A program made the position numbers and the translations under genes. Positions 57,274-64,000 of a stretch of 64,000 nucleotides of DNA are shown piece by piece (the stretch's first letter is position 1; each line of letters starts with the position of its first letter). This stretch comes from Darksidea phi (lineage: Eukaryota; Ascomycota; Dothideomycetes; Pleosporales; Lentitheciaceae). The stretch lies in NCBI GenBank assembly GCA_030770425.1, contig JASJFT010000188.1, positions 25,316 through 89,315 on the forward strand, read 5' to 3'. The notes under the pieces were generated by a model. It did no database searches. It was not told where the DNA came from and saw only the letters and a program-made list of their open reading frames with translations.

Positions 57274-57548
57274 TGCTCGGACGCACGGCTAAGCTGAGGT
57301 TGAAGTGCGGACAAGACGTCGGCGCGGAGAAAGACCCTGGCTCGACGCTTGAGCCAAGAGCCCAGAACAAGCAGACCTCACCTGCAGCTCTTCGCCCTTG
57401 CATCTCTCCTTCTTCTGCTTCCCATAGAGCACATTCGCCTCTGATACGCTATGGCGACTGCGTTGCTTAGCACATATTGACCACCGTCCATCTGTACCTG
57501 TGGCTTGATGCCACCTCGTCCTCCGTTGTTGCGGAGGTCTTCCGACAG
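57274..57548. promoter_or_regulatory. Bidirectional promoter region of the Trm61-like and DCR2-like genes
   Basis: Only 275 bp separates the two divergent ATGs, so both promoters must overlap here. No particular motif stands out. Confidence 0.5.
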
Positions 57549-59309
57549 ATGATGACCCGCCGACTCGTGCGTTCTGCTGTGCAGCACTTTGAGTACAGAT
57601 GCTGATTCTTTTTTTAGGTGCGCGCGGGCGTTCAACTTGGTCTGCTTGTCTCTGTCGTCTTCTTTCTTGTATTCTTTTTGGACAACCGGTACCGCGTCCT
57701 ACCCCAGGCGATCCACAACCACCTCCCCCTCCACCACGAAGGCCTCATCATCACCGACATCACCGTGCAGACATGCTCCTCGCTCAACCCGATAGCAAAA
57801 TGCCAGCTTGACCAGGAGATATGGCACAGAGTGGAAAAGGATCTCTACCTCGGCGCGGGATGGGTGTCGAAGGCCTATGTGCACATCAAGCGCAAGAGGG
57901 AGGAGGAGCTCACGGATGAGGACAGTGTCGTCGTGGATGTGCGGACGGCAAAGCTGGATCCGGCCATAGGGGACAAGTCTCAGGCCAACGAAAAGTGGGA
58001 GTCTCGTCCTGCAGGCGTGTGGATCAAGCGATCGGCCAAGCGTCACGCAAGCGACTCGAAAAGGAGTGTCACGGCTGTGGATGTCCTGTTCGGCGCGGAT
58101 GCGGTTGAACCGCGTCCGGGTTGGGAACTGGTGCCGAACGGCGCGCTGCGTCTAGATACCGGTGGCGACAGCAAGGACCCGCGTTTGAGCATTCGAAGGG
58201 GACAGCCACAGAAGTTTGAGAAGCCCGTACCGAGGATTAGAAAGGACGGCAAGTTCAAGATCATGCAGCTCTCCGATTTACACCTCAGCACTGGCCTGGG
58301 TAAATGCAGAGAACCGGAACCCAAGGAGCTGAACGGTGGCCGTTGTGACGCCGATCCCAGGACGCTCGAGTTTGTGGAGAGAGTGTTGGATGAGGAAAAG
58401 CCAGACCTTGTTGTGCTTTCAGGTGACCAAGTCAACGGCGATACGGCGCCCGACGTTCCAAGCGTTAGTCTACACCTTACGCAGCTTGCAAATACCTGCT
58501 AATCGAGACAGGCTTTGTTCAAGATCGTCGCCGTGCTTGTCGAGCGCAAGATCCCATATGCCGCCATCTTTGGCAACCACGACGACGAAGGCGTCCTTTC
58601 TCGCCACACACAGATGTCACTCTATGAATCACTTCCCTCTTCGCTTTCCGAGGCCGGCTCCAACCAAATCGACGGTGTTGGCAATTATTATGTTGAGATT
58701 TTGGCCCAAGGCAACAACAAGCATTCCGCCATCACTCTCTACTTTCTCGATACCCATGCCTACTCGCCTGACGCAACCAAGTTCAAGGGCTACGACTGGA
58801 TCAAGCCCAATCAAATCGCCTGGTTCAAAAATGTTGCCGAAAGTCTGAAGGAATCGCATAACCACTATACTCACACACATCTCAACATGGCATTTATCCA
58901 CATTCCGCTACCGGAGTATCGAGACAGGCAAAGCCCGATTGTAGGTACTTGGAAAGAACCTGTGACCGCTCCTGGATTCAACACCCACTTCAGGGATGCC
59001 CTAGTTGAACAAAACGTCAAGGCCGTCTCTTGTGGCCACGATCACGCAAACGACTACTGTATGCTCTCCAAAGATCCGCAAACCCTCGAGGACCAGCTCT
59101 GGATGTGCTATGCAGGCGGAAGCGGCTTTGGAGGCTATGGCGGCTACAATGGATACATCCGTCGTCTCCGTCTCTTCGAGATCGATACCAACCAAGCGCG
59201 CATTTCGACATGGAAGAGATTGGAGCATGGCGACATTGCGTCGCGGCTTGATGAGCAGATCATCGTCGATTCTGGTAGAGTCGTTCCGCCGCAGATTCGG
59301 GAGGAATGA
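57549..59309 (+). CDS. DCR2-like calcineurin-type phosphoesterase with N-terminal membrane anchor
   Basis: Exon 1 is 57549-57566 (Met-Met-Thr-Arg-Arg-Leu). Intron 57567-57617 has a GTGCGT donor and TGCTGATT branch site; an alternative donor at 57579 keeps frame. Exons 57618-58463 and 58512-59309 flank intron 58464-58511. The total is 553 residues. Residues ~9-28 (GVQLGLLVSVVFFLVFFLDN) form a signal anchor. The metallophosphoesterase motifs appear in order: MQLSDLHLS (DxH), VVLSGDQVNG, IFGNHDDEG, FIHIPLPEY and SCGHDHANDY. This matches the Dcr2/Sia1 branch of fungal phosphoesterases; yeast Dcr2 acts in cell-cycle progression and dampening the unfolded-protein response. All predicted metal ligands are present. 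Confidence 0.88.
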
Positions 59310-60199
59310 ACGATTTCGTGCAAGTTGTAGCGAACAACAGGATGTAAGTTTAGGATTCCCGCACAGCGCGACGCTTGGGGGTGTTTGGCGTTTGGCTACG
59401 GAGCATAGGACATACCCGGAAACGTATGGCTCTTGTTATGGGTGATTTTATTACTATTGGAGTATTATTGTATTCTTACTCTCTTGCGCGTTCTGTCTGT
59501 ATGCAATTTGAGGCAAGTCAATGTGGTATATAGTCCTCTGAGTCTACCCGCGCCTTGTGCTAGCTGTAGGCTTGCGTTGATCGTACTCGTTGTAGTTGTT
59601 AGCTAGGTCCATCGAGGCGGACTGAATAGCTCTAGGTAGTCGATGCTTTACTGCATATGTATTGGCGCCGCGTCCGAAGTTTGTTTTATCCATTGCGTCA
59701 ATTCATCATTTATCAAAATTATTGTTACTTTTTCCCGGTCTTTTAAAAATCCGCGACTACGTTCCATGAAAGAGATGTGTTTTGGGTGTGGGGGGGTCCG
59801 GCTCTCGACTAAAGTAGACTTGTGAGTTGTTCTCCGCTAATCCATACCTTGGTAAGCACCTCCACTGTGAAATCCAAAGAAATACCTTGATTAAGCGTTC
59901 TCCAGGTTTTGAAGGAGGGAAACGGAAGTGGAAGTAGCGGGTTAGATGAACAGAAGCGAAAGTGAGCGAGACTAAAATTTGTTGTGTGTGAATTTCCAGC
60001 ATTGTCAAAGCACAATGTTCCTCGTCCCGCATTTGTCAAAGCACAATGTTCCTCGGCAGACCTTTAAAATCGCCGCCTTCCTCATGCCCCCAAATACTCA
60101 CACACCCTCGCACAGTCAAATAGGTGCCCGCCCACCATACACCGTCCACTCCCCGGTTATCGGCTCAGAAGATAGAGGACGCGCCCCCTCTCTTTCCTC
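59310..60199. other. Intergenic, no gene recognised
   Basis: Contains the 3' flank of the phosphoesterase gene and the upstream region of the first F-box-like gene. A duplicated TTGTCAAAGCACAATGTTCC (about 60003-60022 and 60034-60053) is visible just upstream of the F-box-like start region. Confidence 0.45.
60003..60053. repeat. Short direct repeat upstream of the first F-box-like gene
   Basis: TTGTCAAAGCACAATGTTCC occurs at about 60003-60022 and again at about 60034-60053, followed each time by TCG. A local tandem duplication, 31 bp period. Confidence 0.75.
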
Positions 60200-61513
60200 A
60201 TGTCAATCGTAAAACTCTCCACGGAGCTAGACACAATAATCATCGGCTACCTACACAATGACCAATACGCTCTCAGCGCAATGTCCTGTGTGTCGAAGTA
60301 TTATCGCGCATTAGCCGAGCCTGTTCTATACCGAGACATCACCTGCTTAGCCCACGATACACGGCAGATCACATGCCTGCTCCTCACCCTCCTACATAGG
60401 AATGATCTCGCGGGCATGATCAAAAGTCTTACAATCTCTAGAGAAATGCGCCCCCGTTCGGACCCCTTACATCGCAAATATCGCGAAAGCTCACCGCCTC
60501 CTCCCGATGCCATCAGTCGAGCGATCGCGAGTACTACCGAATCATGTTCCACCAAACAGTGTGCACTTCTGTGGTCTAAGATAGCACGCACGAAATCACC
60601 ACACGATGGAGTTCTCGCGCTCATAATATCTATGACCACCAACATCGAGAGGCTCGAGATTAGCGAGTCGCATGAGATTAACAAGTCATATCCAGCTCTC
60701 TTACCATTCTCTCTAGAGGCCATTAGCCTATCTAGGCATAGATGGGAGGGCACATCTCAATTGTCAACCTTCGAGAAGCTGACAGAGCTCTCTATCAATG
60801 GTTATGACGGTGGCCTTCACCCACATCTCCCACAGCCACAGCCAATCACCATTCTACCTTCTTTGCAGAAACTTCAAGCCAACTTTTGTTTCATCGACCG
60901 GTTCGATGCTCCGGGTTCGTCTCTGTCGTTGAGTACCCTTCGTCTGGAGAAGGTCGCCGTGAATTTGACTTCGTTCCTGGACGCCATTACATCGGGCACC
61001 TTCCGCAGCGTTCGTGAACTCCGAATGAATCTCGTAAAAATGGTGGATGCCAAAGAAACAGATGTGCTCCGACTTTTACTCAAGCCCTTCGTCTTGCAAT
61101 TAAGTAGGCATCTACCTGAGCTCGAAATCTTTGAATGTCTCCATCTTCTTTGTACAGAACCAGGAGATTGGGAACTGCTTGACGCTATCAAAGAGTTGGA
61201 GCATCTGAAAGAGCTTCGTATTGATCCTAGCTACATTTTCGGCCCGTGGGTAATGCGCGACCGGAAACGGATGTCAAGTGCACGTGCCGTCTTTCCGAGT
61301 ACGTTGCAGCGTCTTGAATTTGTCGGAGTAGATTCGTCTTGGGTCCGCACCTTTTGCTATATACTTGTTGCAATACCCATAGAAGGCACGCTGAACAATC
61401 ACCATGTCGAATATTTGCCAAAATTACCGCATCTGAAATACATCCGCTTCGAAATCCGCTTGGAGAATTGGAAGCCGGAAGATGGTTTTCTTCCTGAATA
61501 CGTTGATTACTAG
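60200..61513 (+). CDS. F-box-like / leucine-rich protein (copy 1)
   Basis: An intronless 437-codon frame starts at ATG 60200. The N-terminus has the weak F-box pattern LSTELDTIIIGYLHNDQYAL, then SCVSKYYRALAEPVLYRDI. The rest consists of irregular Leu-rich strands (LSTFEKLTELSINGY, LPSLQKLQANFCFIDRF, SLSTLRLEKVAVNL, LEHLKELRIDP, PSTLQRLEFVGV). The layout is that of fungal F-box/LRR proteins, presumed substrate adaptors of SCF ubiquitin ligases. The F-box is divergent, so Skp1 binding is not certain. The gene is paralogous to the one at 62243-63718 (SKYYRAL.E.VLYR shared), which lies downstream in the same orientation. No known target. Confidence 0.7.
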   Translation: MSIVKLSTELDTIIIGYLHNDQYALSAMSCVSKYYRALAEPVLYRDITCLAHDTRQITCLLLTLLHRNDLAGMIKSLTISREMRPRSDPLHRKYRESSPPPPDAISRAIASTTESCSTKQCALLWSKIARTKSPHDGVLALIISMTTNIERLEISESHEINKSYPALLPFSLEAISLSRHRWEGTSQLSTFEKLTELSINGYDGGLHPHLPQPQPITILPSLQKLQANFCFIDRFDAPGSSLSLSTLRLEKVAVNLTSFLDAITSGTFRSVRELRMNLVKMVDAKETDVLRLLLKPFVLQLSRHLPELEIFECLHLLCTEPGDWELLDAIKELEHLKELRIDPSYIFGPWVMRDRKRMSSARAVFPSTLQRLEFVGVDSSWVRTFCYILVAIPIEGTLNNHHVEYLPKLPHLKYIRFEIRLENWKPEDGFLPEYVDY

Positions 61514-62242
61514 AGATTTTAGAATATAGATAAGTCATCAGTTGACTGCCTAAAAGCGGTAGCTTACAAGCTATCTACAATCGGCATAACGTTTGACGTG
61601 TATCGGCAACCAGGCTACTTCGAAAGGTTTAGGAAGCATCTCATTGGCCCTGAATTTGTTGCTCCACTCCCTCATTCCGTAGGCCCATCATTTCTGGAAT
61701 CGTTAGTCAGGCACATTGAAAACTGATTGGAACTACCCCCGTTTCTGAAGCCGTAGTTCCGGGGCGGCTCTTTTTACCATGTAGCATACACTCCCTTAAG
61801 CACTATAGAGACTCCCTAGTGTAATTCACACAATTCTACTGCACATTTAACATTTTGCCTCTATCTCAGACGCCCGTGAAGCTGCCTTAGTCAAGTCACC
61901 AAGTGACCAAGTCCGGTTAGATTTCGAGGGCAAAAGTCCTGTTGTCAACGCGCTCTGTTTTTACTTCTGGCAAGCTGGAGTGCTGTATCGTCCCACAACT
62001 GAAAGGGCTATCTAAAACTCCAGGTTGCCCGCGACCTTCACCTCAAATATCCCGTGTCGGGCTAAACTTTTACCGTTCCCCACGACAGGCAGCACTACCT
62101 CGCATAACAACGTAAACAATATCAATTCCACTCGCCTATCACCTCAAAACAATTTCTCCTCTGACCCTGATACTTTCTGTTGTAAGTGTACTTATTTCTG
62201 GCGGTGATGAGCGCGTAGCTGTCGAACTCTCTTAAGACTAAC
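61514..62242. other. Spacer between the two F-box-like genes
   Basis: No gene recognised; short interrupted frames only. It forms the promoter of the second copy. Confidence 0.45.
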
Positions 62243-63718
62243 ATGAGATCCACCATTAAGCCGCCGGCCATGATGTCGATGCGCGACCTTCCTGTCGAGC
62301 TCAACAATCTAATCGTCGAGCATTTGCACGACAGAAGCGACCTGAGTCGGATGTCGCAGGTGTCGAAGTACTATCGCGCGGTTACGGAGCGTGTCCTATA
62401 CAGGAATCTCTCATTCTCCCTCAACCAAGGTATCAACATTAAGCACCTCTACTTCACTCTTCTCGATCGCAAGTATCTCGCCCAATACATTCAATGTTTC
62501 GAATATCGCGCCAAAGCAGAGGATCTGGTGGAAACCACATCACAACAACCGAGCCACGTGGTTGTTGACTTGGACGATGCTATACGGAACGAGATGCCTG
62601 AGCTACAAGCTGTAGTTCTTTACGAAAGCTTGCCCTCTGGATGGTCAACAGAGAGATTACGCGACTGGATTTATGGCGTGGACCATACCGGATACATGCA
62701 CCTCATTCTGTGCATGGCGCCCAATATCCGAAGCCTTCGTGTCCCTTACTTCACTCGTCCAAACAATAAGTTGAATTGGATGCATAGCTCAAACGGAGGT
62801 GTGGGCCCAGTCTGCAATCTCCGACACCTGGAGGAGCTTAATATTGAAAGTTATTACGAAGAGGACGATATCTGTGTGAATATGTTCCGGGGGTTGGAGA
62901 CGCTGCGCATATGCGGAGCAGGTATGGTTTCGGACATAGCCTTCCCTCCCTCACAGCACCATGTCGACAGTACACTCAAAAGGCTTACGATAACCGGTGT
63001 CTATCTGGAACCTCATGTCCTTTCAGACGCATTTACCTCGCCTTGGCTCCGCGGTCTCCAGGAACTCCATGTCTTCGGAACAATACTGATCTATGAAGGG
63101 GAAGACGACGTCAACGACTCATTGGTACCTTGGTTCACAACTAGCATGGAGAAAAATCTACCTCGTCTCCGCTCTTTCGTATGGGCAAATGTGGAGATCT
63201 TGGGGAGTCGTCTGATATTTGGATCTTTCCTCAATTTCGAAAACTTGGTTACGCTGGTCCTGGATCATTATTACTTGGCCCCGGATCTATCAGTCATTGA
63301 TCTAGTCAAGTCGTTCCCAAGTTGTCCGCCGAGACTCGAAACGCTCACCTTGCGAGCAATGGCATGGTGCGACATGGACGAACTTTGCGAGCCGTACTGT
63401 GCCATCGTCGATGCTCCCACGTCCGCTTGGCAAGAGCGGGTGAAAGCTGAGTCTGCTTATCGAGCCCAATCATCCACCATCATTCTGGACCTGGCGTGTA
63501 TGGCCGGGGTGCCGCTCCCCAAGGCCCTTTCCGAACTTGAACTGCTGACTGTTTTGGTCCTTGAACGCCTCATCGACGTTCTATTGAAGGAAGGTACAAA
63601 AATGGAGGTCTGGGCAGCAGAACGATGCGATGGAGTGCGAAAGCAAAAGGTTCTTGGACCTGACTACAAGTCTCCTTATCTTCCACAGAAAGTTGAAGAA
63701 GTTAAGGCTGTGCTGTGA
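62243..63718 (+). CDS. F-box-like / leucine-rich protein (copy 2)
   Basis: An intronless 491-codon frame from ATG at 62243; internal Met codons at 10-13 (MMSM) could also serve as start. The F-box-like region is RDLPVELNNLIVEHLHDRSD, then SQVSKYYRAVTERVLYRNL, clearly related to copy 1. Leu-rich strands follow (LRHLEELNIESY, FRGLETLRICGAG, LKRLTITGVYLEP, LRGLQELHVFGTI, FENLVTLVLDHYYL, PPRLETLTLRAM). The C-terminal 100 residues are more charged. The same predicted role applies: a ubiquitin-ligase substrate adaptor or related recognition protein. The two copies have diverged strongly outside the F-box, so the duplication is old. Confidence 0.7.
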   Translation: MRSTIKPPAMMSMRDLPVELNNLIVEHLHDRSDLSRMSQVSKYYRAVTERVLYRNLSFSLNQGINIKHLYFTLLDRKYLAQYIQCFEYRAKAEDLVETTSQQPSHVVVDLDDAIRNEMPELQAVVLYESLPSGWSTERLRDWIYGVDHTGYMHLILCMAPNIRSLRVPYFTRPNNKLNWMHSSNGGVGPVCNLRHLEELNIESYYEEDDICVNMFRGLETLRICGAGMVSDIAFPPSQHHVDSTLKRLTITGVYLEPHVLSDAFTSPWLRGLQELHVFGTILIYEGEDDVNDSLVPWFTTSMEKNLPRLRSFVWANVEILGSRLIFGSFLNFENLVTLVLDHYYLAPDLSVIDLVKSFPSCPPRLETLTLRAMAWCDMDELCEPYCAIVDAPTSAWQERVKAESAYRAQSSTIILDLACMAGVPLPKALSELELLTVLVLERLIDVLLKEGTKMEVWAAERCDGVRKQKVLGPDYKSPYLPQKVEEVKAVL

Positions 63719-63921
63719 ATAGCCACGCGATGAAGATGAAGGAGGAGAGAATAGTACTTGACCCAAGCATCGGGCTACTCGGAACTCAAATTCAATGTAC
63801 AAATAGGTTGCTTTCTTGGTGGCAAGCTCTGGGGTCACGGTTTCCACTAGGCGGTTCTTCCGGCTGGCGTGAGGCATCGGCTATTTGAGAGGATTGCTTC
63901 TTGTCACAAAAGGCTTTGAAC

Positions 63922-64000
<79 letters not shown>
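63719..64000. other. 3' flank ending in a 76-base poly-A run
   Basis: About 200 bp after the second F-box-like stop, the sequence turns into uninterrupted A from 63925 to the window end at 64000. Such a run is far longer than other A-tracts in the window. It may be a true homopolymer, a retroposition tail or an assembly edge artefact. Confidence 0.8.

Noticed and set aside
58043..58435. Antisense ORF in the phosphoesterase gene
   Set aside because: Shadow of a well-supported coding exon on the plus strand.
1..64000. CRISPR arrays, rRNA and tRNA genes
   Set aside because: No regularly spaced direct repeats with unique spacers, no rRNA-like blocks and no convincing A/B-box pairs were seen by eye; a tRNA search tool could still find one.

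Overview
The window is nuclear DNA from a filamentous ascomycete (Pezizomycotina). The evidence is many 46-66 bp GT-AG introns, often with CTRAY-like branch sites, fungal-type separase, Trm61-like and DCR2-like housekeeping genes, a type I highly reducing polyketide synthase (PKS), a secreted tyrosinase, F-box/LRR-type genes and a chromovirus-type Ty3/gypsy relic. Several decayed copies carry C-to-T / G-to-A changes that look like repeat-induced point mutation (RIP) or cytosine deamination. I cannot name the class or species with confidence. I recognised no rRNA, tRNA or CRISPR array by eye. Exon models were built by hand from splice signals and reading-frame arithmetic.

Layout. (1) 1-5.1 kb, accessory: the 5' end of a casein-kinase-1-like gene (minus), a 295 bp TA-flanked MITE, a two-exon gene of an uncharacterised fungal family, and an Aurora-type kinase pseudogene with two internal stops. 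(2) 5.1-9.2 kb: gene-poor, with an AT-rich stretch and one possible two-exon small gene. (3) 9.2-25.6 kb: a SAM methyltransferase, a 38-residue zinc-ribbon-like microprotein, a secreted tyrosinase, a tandem pair of MARVEL-like membrane proteins (one missing its first membrane segment) and a 2196-residue separase. (4) 26.0-30.1 kb, transposon graveyard: an acyl-CoA-synthetase-like pseudogene cut off by the 3' end of a chromovirus, an antisense Cys-rich coiled-coil ORF in that retroelement, and a roughly 1.3 kb inverted-repeat (foldback) element.

(5) 31.3-45.8 kb, secondary-metabolism locus: a rhodopsin/SAT4-type membrane protein (minus), a DHA2-type MFS exporter, a P-loop sulfotransferase-like protein with a 9-nt micro-exon, and a 2602-residue PKS with order KS-AT-DH-MT-ER-KR-ACP and no visible release domain. 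The last three are co-oriented, and the MFS protein is a candidate exporter of the polyketide. (6) 45.8-50.1 kb: decayed DNA with a small repeat-built membrane protein, an unknown remnant and two aminoglycoside-phosphotransferase-like (APH) pseudogenes. (7) 50.8-63.7 kb: conserved genes, namely a coiled-coil protein, a small conserved fungal protein, a probably mitochondrial Trm61-type tRNA methyltransferase divergent from a DCR2-like phosphoesterase, and two related F-box-like genes. The window ends in 76 consecutive A.
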